Notes: generated by a model not told the origin, from the letters alone. 64,000 bases of DNA from Saccharomycopsis fibuligera x Saccharomycopsis cf. fibuligera (GCA_001936135.1 CP012816.1:3345501-3409500), one strand, 5' to 3'. Shown: positions 48,953-60,621, counted from the stretch's first letter. Program-made: numbers and translations.

Positions 48953-50672
48953 ATTGTGTGTATGATGTAGTGTTGCGATACGACGTGCTGGCGAGTGTGT
49001 GTACGCGAGGCGACGTGATGTGTTTTGCAACTGATGAAGGCGCTTTTATGTCACTAGGAGGAAAGCAGTAGTATTTCTATGGCGACTGCAGGCTATGTCC
49101 TTAGTTCTCGGGTTAAGGATTGCTGGAATCTGGTGAGTTTCGAATCTCACAAAGCTTTTTGATACTATTAGACAAAAATCTCCACACGCAGAAATCCTGA
49201 AAATTGACTGGCAGCGTAACGACGGGGGAAAGCCAATGGGAGTGGAAACAGCAGGGGGACGGGATAGCAAGCGCTGTGATACAAGATGCCAGGCAAGAGA
49301 AGTGGGCTAGCAGGAGAGGAGTTGTGTTTGGTGGATGGGCAGAAAACTATAGTTTTTTTTCTGTCTTTCTGTTTTTTTTTCTGCAGTGATATTATTTGAT
49401 GATGGCCGCTGCCTGTGTAAGCGTAAAACAAGATTCCTCTCATTGGCCACCTAGGGTTGGGAGCCCTGCAAGGACAGTAAGCAGCAGGGCGCGTAACCGA
49501 GACTGACAGCATAGCTGACTAAGCAGAACGATCCGCACTGCTACTGCTATCACCAGCACTGAGATCCATGTCTTTTCTAGTGCTATCTTGGTGGCCCTGA
49601 CTGCTGTGCTTGCAAAAGTACCATAAGGGGCGTGTCGAGTCTCCAGATGCGCCCGGATTGCAGGTGCGAGGATTTCAGGTGCCGGTGTTTAGCATACATA
49701 GTCTTGTGTAAGACACCAGGCAGCTCAGCTGCCTTCTGCTGCCCCACACTCTGAGTAATCGCCAATCTCAGCACTCCTATAGGCTCACCGCTTCCACGGC
49801 GGTGCCAGCATGCGCAACGTAACACATCAACACTACACGCGATGAAGCCAAGCTGCCATCCGGTATTCTTTCCAAACCGTGGCGCTGGGGCTCTTACAGA
49901 CTGAGCAAGTAAGTGCGGAAGTTGGCTCTTTGCTCGAGCTGCTTGGCTGGGGCGAGCGAGAAGCAGCGTGCCGGAGGATACAAGTTGCTGACCGAGCGGA
50001 TAATACCAGAACTCCAGTTTCTCTCACTGAGCTCCAGTTTCTCTCGCTGCGCTCTGCTTGCCGCTGCCAGTGATTCTAACCTGCGTAATCTCAACCAGGC
50101 GCAAGACACTGCTGAGGCACTCAGTGCGTAGCTTGCAAGGCTGGAGTTTGCTGTCGCATGTGGAGCTGCCCCGGCAGCGCCATGTGTATTGATCCGCACT
50201 CTTTTGCAACGGCAGGGCCACATTTGGCACGTAAAGCACACCTCAGTATCCAGCGAACACCGCAAGATAGGTGGCGAGACCGACTCCGCATCGAAGCTCC
50301 CAGTGTGGCCGGTGCTGGTGCCTCTCTAAGGGTGACAAAGTTATAGTTTTCGGAGTGTGGAAACAGGAAACTCCGCTTTCCGCTGAAAGCGCAGTGAAAA
50401 ACAAAAAGCCAATCAAGTGTCGCCGTTCAGGATATTTCCAATGGCACAAGATGGATTCTGACAGGATACTTGAGCGCCACTGTTCCGGACCCCATTGCAC
50501 TTTGCTTGACGTGCCCTGCTTCTCAACACAGCAATCTCAAAAGCAAAAGAGCGAAAAGCCTGGATAGTACCTTTCAACATTCAAAGAAGCACGTTCGCGG
50601 CAGAGCACAGCAAACGATCGCAACCAACAATAACATATAAACCACACCTCTCCAAAATTTCAACCACTGCTC
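48953..50672. other. Divergent intergenic region with a GC-rich island
   Basis: The 1.7-kb region lies between the NDUFS1 start and the hotdog-protein start. From about 49.2 to 50.55 kb it is clearly richer in G+C than the adjacent genes. Many overlapping frames on both strands are artefacts of that composition. ACATATAAACC near 50633 could be the TATA element of the hotdog gene. No RNA gene is recognised. Confidence 0.45.
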
Positions 50673-51539
50673 ATGACATTCCCAACCACCACCCTTCTCA
50701 AGGCCCTAGCGTTTATCTACTTCGCCTCGTCCTATAAGTCGCTTCCCTTGGCCTACTACATCCGCTTCTACTCGTTGCTTGTCAGAGTCCTAGTGGTCCC
50801 AAGAATCAAGAACAAACTATTTAGCACTCCCATTCCCCACGCGTCGCAATGGCCTGTTCGGCCATTGGCGCATAAAAGACAGCTGCCAGCTGAACCTCAG
50901 ACAGAAGGCAGCTGTGCTGGCGAAGGCGCTACTGCTCAGCCAGAGAGGGAAGACAACGGCACGTTGGCCGCGTTCCGCCCGTTTGTGCTCTCTACTTACA
51001 ACTCCCCATTCGAATGCGATATGTTTTTGCACAAATCCAACAGCACCTACTTCACGGAATTGGACATTGCTCGTACTGAGCTCATGACCACGTTGTTTCG
51101 CGATTTAATCTATCATGTGTACGACACCACGAGCCGGTTCGTTTACGTGCCGGTAGCTGCGGTGCAAGGAACCTTTTTGAAAGAAATCAAGCCGTACCAG
51201 AAATACGAGATTGTCAGTAGGGTGCTCTCATGGGACGATAAATGGCTCTTTATCTTGAGCAAGTTTCTCATCAGAGACAAGAAAAGCGCGGCCAAAGACG
51301 GCAAGAGAACCAGCTGCTTGGCGGTGACCAAGTATATCATCAAAGACGGTAGAGCGACAATTGCCCCTGCTGAAGCGTTGCAAAGATGCGGGATATGGAG
51401 CACGAGGGCCGAAAAGTTGGCAAGGGAAAACTATGGCCTAATTGATGAGTTCACTGATGTGAATCGACTCGACGAACTAGACTTGTTTCTTGGCGAGAGG
51501 GATAAACAGGAGCAACGCGAGTGCCGTAAGGAGAAATAG
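50673..51539 (+). CDS. THEM6-like hotdog-fold (thioesterase-like) protein
   Basis: The 288-residue protein starts with a hydrophobic stretch (about 5-25), perhaps a membrane anchor. The block S-P-F-E-C-D-M-F-L-H-K-S-N-S-T-Y-F-T-E-L-D-I-A-R resembles the start of the 4HBT_2/THEM6 family, where a small helix enters the hotdog beta-sheet. F-V-Y-V-P-V-A-A-V-Q and Y-E-I-V-S-R-V-L-S-W-D-D-K-W follow. Fungal homologues are mostly uncharacterised; acyl-CoA thioesterase activity is only inferred from the fold. An Arg/Glu/Ala-rich insert at about 60-95 is of unusual composition. The start is the first ATG at 50673. Confidence 0.65.
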   Translation: MTFPTTTLLKALAFIYFASSYKSLPLAYYIRFYSLLVRVLVVPRIKNKLFSTPIPHASQWPVRPLAHKRQLPAEPQTEGSCAGEGATAQPEREDNGTLAAFRPFVLSTYNSPFECDMFLHKSNSTYFTELDIARTELMTTLFRDLIYHVYDTTSRFVYVPVAAVQGTFLKEIKPYQKYEIVSRVLSWDDKWLFILSKFLIRDKKSAAKDGKRTSCLAVTKYIIKDGRATIAPAEALQRCGIWSTRAEKLARENYGLIDEFTDVNRLDELDLFLGERDKQEQRECRKEK

Positions 51540-52294
51540 TGAACACGGACTTGCTAACTACAATGAAAAAGACGAGCAGTTCACGAAAAGGCAAATTTCA
51601 AAGAAACCTGGGCAGCGTACACTGTTTTTACGCGGAGCTCCCAGGACTAGCAGGGCCCCCTTTATACACTTGAGAAGCAGAAAAGAACAAGAAAAAGACA
51701 AAAAGACAAAAAGACAAAAAGATAAAAAAACAAAAAAAAAAAAAACAAACAAAGTGCTAAATATGTCTCTGCTGGGAGGTCCAAATTGTTGACGCTGACG
51801 ACCAAAAATGGCCAGCATAAATCAATTATGACGAAAAGGCACAGCGCCTACAGCGTGGAATAGCAACCAATGTATCATGTATCGTGTATCGTGTATCAAT
51901 TAATTCTCAACAAAACTTTCAAGGGAAAAAGATAAAAACGGCGATAAGATAAAAGATAAGAATAGGACACCTAATTGATAACAATAATTTAAATGATGGT
52001 AAAAAAAAGTAACAGAGATGAAAAAGCGAGAATTTAATGATGGCAGTAATTGATAGATAAATCAGATAGAAGTAGATCTAAAGGAAAAAAAAATGGAAAG
52101 TTTAATAAAAGATAATGTGAATGAAATATTTTATGGAACATAAAATAACTGAAATTGTATGACTAATAACAAGGGAGGAATAATAATAATAATAATAATA
52201 GTATCATAACTAAAAAAAAAAAAGAAAAAAAAAGGGAGAAAAATTGAAACAGTAATTTGGAAACGTGGCAGTATGTGTGAAAACAACAACCATC
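51540..52294. other. Convergent intergenic region
   Basis: The 755-bp A-rich region holds the 3' ends of the hotdog gene (+) and desaturase gene (-). It contains an AAAAAGAC repeat (51693-51720) and AAT triplets near 52180-52200. No gene is seen. Confidence 0.5.
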
Positions 52295-53848
52295 CTAATT
52301 CAACACTTTACCATCAACATCCACTGGAGCAACCCCTTTATGGTTAACGTTTCTATACATCTTAACCCCGTTATCACCATCAACAAATTGACAGTATCTG
52401 GCACTTTTCCACAAAGTAAGCCACATGCTTTCGTTAGAGTACATGTAATGCTTACCCATAACTTTCTTGATAGCTTCAGTGGCGTCTCTAGCGTTATAGA
52501 ATGGGATTCTTGAGCAGTAGTGGTGAGCAACATGGGTTTCGATGATATCGTGAAACAAATACGGACCGATAAAGGGCAACTCTCTGTCAATGGTAGCAGC
52601 AGCGCCTCTGGCGAAATTCCACTGTTCGGCCTCGTAATGCGGCATTTGGGGATCAGAATGTTGCAAGTAGGTGATAAACACAAGCCAATGGTTGACCCCA
52701 ATGTATGGCAAAAGCCAGTTAATCAAAACGCTCCAGCCCCCGTAGTTTTGGTACCAAAAGTAAAGAACTGCAAGCTGAAGCATAATACCAATATCAGAAA
52801 TGATGACATAGTTGTAATCCTTCTTGTCGAAAATTGGGGCTGAAGGGTTGAAATGGTTGACGGCCCACTTGCTGTAGCCTTCGTACTGCTGGCCAGTAAC
52901 GTTGGTAAACAAGTAGGCAATCCAGCCGCCAAGTTGCTGAACAAGTAAGCCGTAAAGTGACATGATTGGGGAATCTTCCGACAACTCGGCAAGCTTGGAA
53001 ACGCCTTTGTTCTTCAAGTACTCTTCCTTGGTTGGCGGCACAAAGACCATGTCTCTAGTCAAATGGCCGGTGGCCTTGTGGTGCTTGCCGTGACTGAACT
53101 TCCATGAGAAAAATGGCACCATCAAGTAAGAGTGCAAGACCCAACCAACAGTGTGGTCGAGCCATTCATAGTCAGAGAAGGCGCGGTGGCCGCATTCGTG
53201 AGCAAGGACCCTGCAGGGTGGTTAGTATTCTGTGCCATAGAGATAGAAAATCAGAGGCTGCTGACTGTTGGCTGAGCCCCGGGGGGACACAGCATGTTAG
53301 AGAGAAAAATTGCCCGATTGGGGCAATGCGTGTTCGATAAAATACGAAAAACAAGAGCGCATGGTTTTTTAGTGTCAGCGGCGCACGTCCCCGTTGGGAG
53401 AAGCGCTAACCAGCAGACCAAAGACCAGGGCAGGGAAGAAAAGCCGGAAAACAAATATAGCATACCATATACCAGTGCCGAAAAGACTCTGGGCGAAAAC
53501 ATAGAAGGCCCAAGCAGCAAATCTGAGATAAACGCTGTTGAGCAAGGGAATGTAAGTGTGGGCGAGATAGCCAGCAGCGACCATCAAGGAAATGTCTCTC
53601 GCAACGTAGCCGAGGCCCTTGACGGCGCTTCTCTTGTAGCAGTGCTTTGGGATGGCGCTGAGAATGTCGCCGATGGAATAGTTTGGGACCTCGAAGACAT
53701 TGCCATAAGTGTCGATGGCGGTTAACGGCTGCGCATTTTGGTTGTTCTTCAAAGTTGCAATGTTGGCGGATTTCTCCGTTTTGGTGAAGGTGGCAGAGGC
53801 GTTCTGATCAGCGGTTTTGTTGGAACCGGTAACAGTGACGGCAGACAT
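52295..53848 (-). CDS. FAD2: Delta-12/omega-3 fatty-acid desaturase with one intron
   Basis: Exon 1 is 53848-53466 and exon 2 is 53210-52295; spliced length is 432 residues. The enzyme is an ER membrane desaturase that adds a double bond to oleate (FAD2) or linoleate (FAD3). The junction reconstitutes G-T-G-I-W-V-L-A-H-E-C-G-H, the first histidine box. The second is H-G-K-H-H and the third H-V-A-H-H, followed by S-R-I-P-F-Y-N-A. The desaturase family needs these eight or nine histidines for the di-iron centre. Several membrane segments lie between. Delta-12 and omega-3 specificity cannot be decided here, so the FAD2 symbol is provisional. Open frames for the two exons are otherwise separated by a stop and a frameshift. 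Confidence 0.9.
53211..53465 (-). other. Intron of the desaturase gene
   Basis: On the minus strand it runs from GTATGC to CTGCAG (255 bp), with a perfect TACTAAC at about 53222-53228. The exon junction falls inside the Trp codon of G-I-W, just before the first histidine box. Confidence 0.88.
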
Positions 53849-54084
53849 GGTGGGGCTGTCTGTGTGGACGTGCGGTGCGAGTGGACAGTGGGGTCTTGCA
53901 AGCGATTGGGGGAAGCGAGAACCGGAAACTGGGGCCAGTCGAAGGGAACACGAGTCAGTCAGTGGACAGAGGAGAGCAAGGAGCGAGAATAACCGCTACA
54001 GACAGGCAGGCAGACAGACAGGCAGCAACGAGTGCGATTGAAGAACCGAACCAAACAAAGGAGGATCTGGAGTGGGTTTATGTG

Positions 54085-54116
<32 letters not shown>

Positions 54117-54250
54117 GACAGAAGTAGACGACGACGAGTAAGATGTCGAGTAAGACGACAAGTAAGACGAAAAGAACGAGAATAGAAACACAAGAGAAAA
54201 GCACTGGTTTTATAAAAAGGACAAGAAAAAAAAAAAAAAGGCAGAAAGCG

Positions 54251-54293
<43 letters not shown>

Positions 54294-56462
54294 AAGAAAG
54301 AAAGGCAGAAAGCGAGAAAAAGAAAAGACAATCAACAGTCTATCCACTGTTAGCACCAGTAGCTGTGGTGCGAAGCGCAGCGTAGTCCGCCGCGAAAAAG
54401 AAAAGACACTGCGAAACTCTGTTCGGTGTAAGTTTTCTTTTCTTTTTTACTGTTATCTCAGGCGTTTCCGGCTTCTCATTGCCATCAGATCTTGGCAGCT
54501 ACGCTGGCGGCTACGCTGGCGGTCACACTGGCGGTCTAGTGGTAGTGCTGTTGGTGTACGATACCGGCGCTTTTCCCTGTCTTTCAAGCAGCGCCGGCAG
54601 CAGCGACGGAAATCTACACACAGGACCCATCTGTCTGCCGCTGGCCCACACAGCAACCGCCACAAGCACCGCAGGCCGCAATGTGCTGTTCTGTTTGGAC
54701 GACGTGTGGTGTGCTGGCGGTCCCGGCACCATTTTCCGTAAAACCAGTGTCAATCACCGCAGCGGATCCCCCCGGCCAGCGAGCCAGCCAGCGGTGGCAC
54801 TCTCGTCCAGCGAATTCTCTCTGCGAGGCCCCCTACTCTCTCTCTTTTTTTTTTTTTTTTTTTTTTTTTTTGTTGAGCGCTCAACATCTGCACACACAGC
54901 GCTACGCCGCAGCACCGCAGTGCTATCTATGGCTGCGCGCACTCCAGACTCCACAATCCCAGACAGGCACAGTTGTTGGAGTGTGGGCAGCTACAGCTCG
55001 CCGCCTCACAGAAACCAGTATACACAGCTAGGCCAAACCCCGGTGCACGCCGGCCTTGCAACTGTCTTGCGCTTGCTGTCCGGCCGCCACGGCCCTGCAA
55101 CTGGCTCGCGGCTGTCGACTGTAGCGCAGGCCCACAGGAAGGACCAGCAGATCAGATCTGGGATCCGGGGTCTGCCACACAGAGAAGACAGCCTCACATC
55201 GGCCGGTCGAAAGCTCTCCTGCGGGCACCGACACCCTGGCGGGCTCGCAACCACAGGGAGCTTCTCTTTTCCCCAACAAAGGCGCCTCTGGATTCGGTGG
55301 CTCGGTCTCAGTCCGCCAAACGCCCCGATTAGGTAAGCCGCGCCGGCAGCTTGGGCCGCAGCGCCAGCGGCGGCACTGGCAGCAGCAGCAGCAGCAGCGC
55401 TTGCAGCAGCCGGATGCTCGCGTATACACTTCTTGCTCTTGGGCCATGCGCAGCCGAGTTGGCGCGTTGGCGAGCTCGCTGCCAACCAGCCCCCAGCGGC
55501 TCCCACTGGGCCAGGACCCGCACAGCAGCAGAGAAGGCCTTCCGTCGTCGTCGTGTTTCGCGCGCCTGACCACGCAACACAGCACAACACGACACACCGT
55601 TAGCTAGCTCGCGCCACCATGTACGACGCAGTCCCGCCCAGCCCTTCTCGAATACGCCAACGGGGCCAATGCGCCTGCCGTGGATCGAGCAACCGACCGT
55701 ACCGCACATGGTGCTGTAGTGTGGCGGACGGACCAAGGGAGGCCCGCCAACAGCGAACTGCGAAAGATCGAATCGATATCTCTCGACGAGGGGGCAATTA
55801 GGTTAGGCTCAGCTGTATACCGTGCGCGCGGACCGATGCAGGGTGGCGGTCGTGCAGCAGGCTGCTTAACGTTGCTACTTGCCGTTGGTGCCTACTGATG
55901 CTATCGATATAGTACCGGCTGGGGGCCGTTGTCGCCAGCAGCCCGCGACTCAGCCGGCGTGCCGTTGGCATCACGTGCGTGGCGCGCCCGCCCGCAGAAC
56001 GAAGCTCGCAGTTCTTGTCTCTCTGCTTTCACGATTGACAAGCATCCACCCGTTCCCCCAGCACGCCAGGGTGGTTACAAATACAGGTCTGCTTGTGCTG
56101 GCCTGTGCCGTGCTGCAGAGTGCTGCAGGATGCTGCACCGGCCTGTGTAGCGCAGCAGTGCGTCTGTCCAACTGATCGTTGCGGCAAAACGCAGGCGCAA
56201 AAACAAAGCCTATGCAAATTACACGCAACTGGAAGCGTCCCTCGACCCAACATGTAGACAACTAACGGCGAATTTCAGAATAGCAAGATAAAAGACAAAA
56301 ACAAAAAAAGCGAACCGCACAAAAAGACAAGAAGCAAATGGCAAACCGCAGCTGGGCTGGGAAGAAGCAAGCAACGATAATGACGGTAAAAAATAGAAAA
56401 CAAACAAAAAAACAAAAAAACAAAAAAACATTACATACCCAGAAACCCTGCGCGCCTCCAAC
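53849..56462. other. Desaturase upstream region with GC-rich island
   Basis: The 2.6-kb region lies upstream of the desaturase and 3' of the ferric-reductase gene. The part nearest the desaturase has GAAA/GAGA repeats (54087-54120), a possible TATAAAA on the minus strand near 54211, and a 41-A run (54251-54291). From 54.35 to 56.2 kb the sequence is GC-rich, interrupted by a T run near 54845-54870. Overlapping frames on both strands have low-complexity composition and no domain. A short tandem GCTACGCTGGCG repeat starts near 54498. Confidence 0.5.
54251..54291. repeat. Poly(A) tract, 41 bp
   Basis: This uninterrupted A run lies in the desaturase upstream region (poly-T on the gene strand). 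It may exclude nucleosomes. Confidence 0.9.
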
Positions 56463-59042
56463 TCACCAGACTTGCAACTCCTCATATATGTCAATAACCA
56501 GACAGTACTGGTCAATAACCTCGGCAACCGCGTTTCTCACATCATCGCACATAACACAAGGCCCACAAAACACAATCGCCATTGAATTGTTCTTGGCCTG
56601 TCCGCTGCCACCGTTACTCATTTCGCTGCAGTTTTCCTCGATGATTCGCTGCAAATTTGGCCGTTCCCCAAACTTAACCGCCGCAAGCTCACTCAACTCC
56701 TCAAAGATTTGCCTGTCAGTGAGTAGCGTCATGCTGGCAATGCTGCCGCTACTGTATATACTGGAAAAACTGTTGTTGTGTGTTTGTAAGTGCGATTCGG
56801 GCTGCACTCTTGCGCCCCGAGTAGCTGTTGCGCCGTACCCCTGATGGCTGTTGCGCGGCAGCAATAGCGGCTGATGTTTATGATTGTGACTGTGGTTATG
56901 ATTTGATAGCCCTTCGACCGCCAAAGCAGAGCCATTAGCATTGACCGCCTGCGCCCTGGATGGTGAGGTTGAATACTGGCCTGAAAGCAGCAGCTCGCAT
57001 TCTGCTGAATGTGCAGCAGTATCGTCCTGTTCGTTACTGTTGTCCTTGTTGTCGTCTTTCTTCGGAAGCAAATGATTTGCCTTTATTGAAGTCGCGTCTT
57101 TTTCCCTAGTTAAATACAAACAGGTCTCGCACCCTGCTCCTTTCAATTCCAATAGTTCGTTGCTGAACCATTTCAAATCAGCAAATTTCCTATTACTCCA
57201 ATATAGTTTCAAATCTTGCTTGCCGGCCCCCGACTCTTCGGCGGCACCGCGGCCGCCCGCAGCCACCCGATTATCATTGTCCTTTAGCATTTCGTGCAAA
57301 TGGTAGTATGGCCCCGGAATCCCACTGCCACCGGCAATGAACAAGACTTTCCTATACTTGCTCAAATCATAATGGTCTCCATACGGTCCCTCCAACGAGA
57401 CTTTAATTGTGGCTTTGCAGCCCGGATGACTTGTGACGTAATCGTATAATTTCTTAGTGACGCCACCCTTCACCTGAATGAACAAGATCACCTCGTGTTC
57501 ATTGGTTACTGATTTCAATAAGCTGAATGGATGCGATTGCCAAAATGTATTAGGAAGCAAAAAATAGGCAAACACATAGCACCCGGGAAACGGTTTCCAC
57601 TTGCCGGCATCCTTTATCGGTACGCTAACTCTCAACGTGTTGGGGGCCACCAATGTGATTGTGGCTAACGATACTCCAAATTTGTATAGCTTGGCAATCC
57701 TCAAAGTCCGATCAAAGATCCACATTAAGATCGATAACAAAGTGTACTCCAACCATCCAACTTGCAAACAGTGATAAACCAAGCCAAGCAAAAAAATACT
57801 GGCAAAGATGATATGAGTGACCAAGAACACTTCGTACCATCTGCTGCGCAAGTAATGCATCGCTTGAACCATCAACATAGCAGCACAAATCGTAGAAACG
57901 GTCCCAAAAAGGTAATATCTCTCTTCAAAAATATTTCTCCAAAATGTATGTCTTTGTGCACTGATGATACCGTAACCCACACTGTGAATAAATGCATTAA
58001 AAAACATTCCCCTAGAAATCCATTTATGATAAACTATGAGTGAACTGTACGGTAAGCCCGAGAGCCATGTAAGGATACTGTTTCTCCCAGCCAATAAGAT
58101 CAAGATTGGCACATGATCAATGGCGATTATTCCTGACCTATCAGCCACATACCGTAGCACTTGATCAGAAGTCGTGGGAAACAATCTGCTGTCGGCGCTA
58201 ATGCTGTAGTTTCCGACCAATAATATAATGTTGAGAAAAATATAAGCTCCAAGAATTATTGATTCTAACCGCGTGGGCACCAATGCAGATGAAAAATATT
58301 TAAAAATTGGATTGCTGGCAATGGATTCAAGAATTATTGGATCGTGATGCTTTGTCTTGGTGTTGGGAACAGTAACGTATTTTTTGATCATGCCGTTTAT
58401 AAACTTTTGGTTGAAATTTTTATTGGTATTCAATAACGATATTGATCTAGTTTGGAGACCTTTATTGTAGATGGCAAACCCCGCAAAGATCGCCGTCCAA
58501 TAAACGGCAATAACTTTACCAAAATAGGTGCTCAGAACGAAATTGGTTTCAAAATCGAACATATCTTTCTTGTACCCTCTGGTAATGTTAATGTTTAGCT
58601 CAATGGGGCTGTAAAATATTGTAGTGGCGGGATTGCCATCAGATTGGTTTTTGGTGGCCGGATCAACAATATACTTTGTCCCGTTTTCGTATTTTTGTAA
58701 TAGTTGATCAACGCTCACTTGATGCTCTCCAAACTCGTCGCAGTAGCTTGAAAACGCATCGAGATTGGCAACGAACAGATCATCATTACCATTGCTAAGC
58801 TCTTGTAAACAATTCACCACAGTCACTAGTTTGGGATCGTAGTAGCAGGAACAAGCCCACCAGATACCGGAACTGTCACCACATCCAAACATATATCGGC
58901 TGACAGAAAATTGACAACCTAGGACTGAAGATTTGGCATCCGGGCTAAGATGTGCTGTTTTATGAGACGATGACGACGGTTTGGCTCGCGTGGTGGGTGC
59001 TATCGCTGCTACAAGTAGTAGCAATATTGTTAGCCAATGCAT
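56463..59042 (-). CDS. Ferric/cupric reductase-like transmembrane protein (FRE family)
   Basis: The 859-residue protein begins with a signal peptide (about 1-20), then a cysteine-containing extracellular part and several membrane segments. The ferric-reductase core includes histidine-bearing helices (V-Y-H-K-W-I-S-R-G, N-A-F-I-H-S-V-G-Y). The FAD-binding motif S-H-P-F-S-L-L and the NADPH-binding G-G-S-G-I-P-G-P follow, and the end has C-G-P-C-V-M-C-D. It transfers electrons across a membrane to Fe3+ or Cu2+. Between the two NADPH-binding halves lies an unusual insert of about 150 residues, with a His-rich run S-N-H-N-H-S-H-N-H-K-H (about 56871-56910). FRE members are usually 690-720 residues. 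The subfamily is uncertain. Confidence 0.85.
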   Translation of the reverse strand: MHWLTILLLLVAAIAPTTRAKPSSSSHKTAHLSPDAKSSVLGCQFSVSRYMFGCGDSSGIWWACSCYYDPKLVTVVNCLQELSNGNDDLFVANLDAFSSYCDEFGEHQVSVDQLLQKYENGTKYIVDPATKNQSDGNPATTIFYSPIELNINITRGYKKDMFDFETNFVLSTYFGKVIAVYWTAIFAGFAIYNKGLQTRSISLLNTNKNFNQKFINGMIKKYVTVPNTKTKHHDPIILESIASNPIFKYFSSALVPTRLESIILGAYIFLNIILLVGNYSISADSRLFPTTSDQVLRYVADRSGIIAIDHVPILILLAGRNSILTWLSGLPYSSLIVYHKWISRGMFFNAFIHSVGYGIISAQRHTFWRNIFEERYYLFGTVSTICAAMLMVQAMHYLRSRWYEVFLVTHIIFASIFLLGLVYHCLQVGWLEYTLLSILMWIFDRTLRIAKLYKFGVSLATITLVAPNTLRVSVPIKDAGKWKPFPGCYVFAYFLLPNTFWQSHPFSLLKSVTNEHEVILFIQVKGGVTKKLYDYVTSHPGCKATIKVSLEGPYGDHYDLSKYRKVLFIAGGSGIPGPYYHLHEMLKDNDNRVAAGGRGAAEESGAGKQDLKLYWSNRKFADLKWFSNELLELKGAGCETCLYLTREKDATSIKANHLLPKKDDNKDNSNEQDDTAAHSAECELLLSGQYSTSPSRAQAVNANGSALAVEGLSNHNHSHNHKHQPLLLPRNSHQGYGATATRGARVQPESHLQTHNNSFSSIYSSGSIASMTLLTDRQIFEELSELAAVKFGERPNLQRIIEENCSEMSNGGSGQAKNNSMAIVFCGPCVMCDDVRNAVAEVIDQYCLVIDIYEELQVW

Positions 59043-60621
59043 CTGAGATTATGATGATGAACCAAAGATTGAATAGATAACTAAATGTGAGATATCGCTT
59101 CTGCTTTAATGGACTATTTTGTTTCTTATTGAATTGTTGCCTACTTTCAATACATAGCCAATAGATTTGATAATGGCGATACCAGTGGTAGTACTGTGGA
59201 AATGAAGACCCCGAGGAGATGGTTAAAAAATTAGCAAAAACAATCAAAACGATCAGGGAGTCAAAAATTCGGACCAAATGTTTAGCGGTGCTATTTTGCC
59301 TTGTGAGCACGCTTGCTGTATGTATATGATATGTGGCAGAATCCTTATTTAGTGGAAATATGCTGACAAACAAGGCAAAGCTGTCAAGACAGTCATACAG
59401 AAGACAGAATAATTACATATCAGGATATAAATATAGTTATTTTCTGTGGGTGCGATCTCAAAAGTCAACGAGCTCAAATACGCTCCGCGCCCGCTGCAGC
59501 TGCTAGTGGAAAAAAATTTGCATGTGGGCCCCGTTGATTCGAGATTAGTACCTTCGGCTGGAGCTTTTAAGTGTCGGCACAAAGAGTGAGAAAATATGGT
59601 GTTTAAGTTGGAAAAGGGGGGGGGGAGGCAATTAGACATATTTAAAATATTCACACTATATATTAAACGAACCTGATATTGCTTGCTATTGCATCTAGTA
59701 GCTTATATGAGGTATGTCAGCCAGTAATGGCGAGAGTGTGGTTTTCAGTATATCTCCGAAACCCCTTTTCAAATGCAACAAAAAGGCAAATCAGCTGACC
59801 ACAGGGTGTATCTTAGGAGGCTTTTTTCTAAGCATTTTCTTGTTATCAATTCCATCTGCGCCATCGCTTTTGTACTAATCTATCATTCATTCGTTTGGTC
59901 TTCCAGCTGAGACTGTTCGGCACAAGACACCAAAGGGAGATATACTTCCTGTGCTAACGCTTTGTGATTTAAAGCAGACCCCCTATTATCGATTACATCT
60001 TATTGCGGTGTTTGTCCATTAGCAAGGAAGTTCTCTATCAAAATGAGGTTGTCTGGGCTTTTGCAGAACTTCCTCTGCTTTCCCAAACGAGCAATTGCCG
60101 ATACGAAGGTAGCAAAAATTCCCGTTCTGTGGAGTGGCTATCAACTCTGCGAATACTTCCCACAAGCTTGATTGAGAACCGCTTCGTGAAGTAATACGAG
60201 GAGACAGCAATTAATGGATTCTCTAGGTGTGAGTGTATATCTCTACTTGTGGCTTCCATCCGCCTGCTATCAAAACCATCAGTAGCTGTACCGCTAATCA
60301 ACTGGCGTCTATTGTTTATTTTTGCTTCTTTTGAGTGAGGCTTTAAACCCTCCCCTTTGGTATAAAGCAAATCACATGACAACATTTTAAACATGTCACC
60401 TGAAAATCACGGTATATGATTCCAGCCAATAGCTCGTGAGAAAAATCGTCTTACTCAGGCAGCAGCAGAAAAGTTTCTCAAAGAAAACATTGATGCAATG
60501 ATAATGAAATAACCATACAAATCAGCGGTGAATAGCGTTTGACGTTTAGTTGCAAGAGAGTGAGCCCAGGAATTAACATTTCTATATTGCACAGCAAACG
60601 TACCACACAACAGTAACAATA
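59043..60621. other. Intergenic region, FRE promoter and NDUFB8 upstream
   Basis: The 1.58-kb region lies between divergent start codons. It holds a ten-G run near 59620-59629 and no recognised regulatory box. An open frame of about 118 codons around 60038-60394 has no recognisable domain and overlaps an opposite-strand frame, so I do not call it. Confidence 0.4.

Noticed and set aside
48953-49030. Upstream extension of the 75-kDa complex I subunit
   Set aside because: The frame begins at TTG, not ATG. The ATG at 48952 gives a typical mitochondrial presequence.
54479-55597. Long open frames on both strands upstream of the desaturase
   Set aside because: They overlap heavily, cross a poly-T tract that encodes poly-Phe, and show no recognisable motif.
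59711-59930. Intron-like signals (GTATGT, GTACTAAT, TTCCAG) in the FRE-NDUFB8 gap
   Set aside because: Joining the flanks gives no reading frame longer than a few codons, so there is no gene model to support it.
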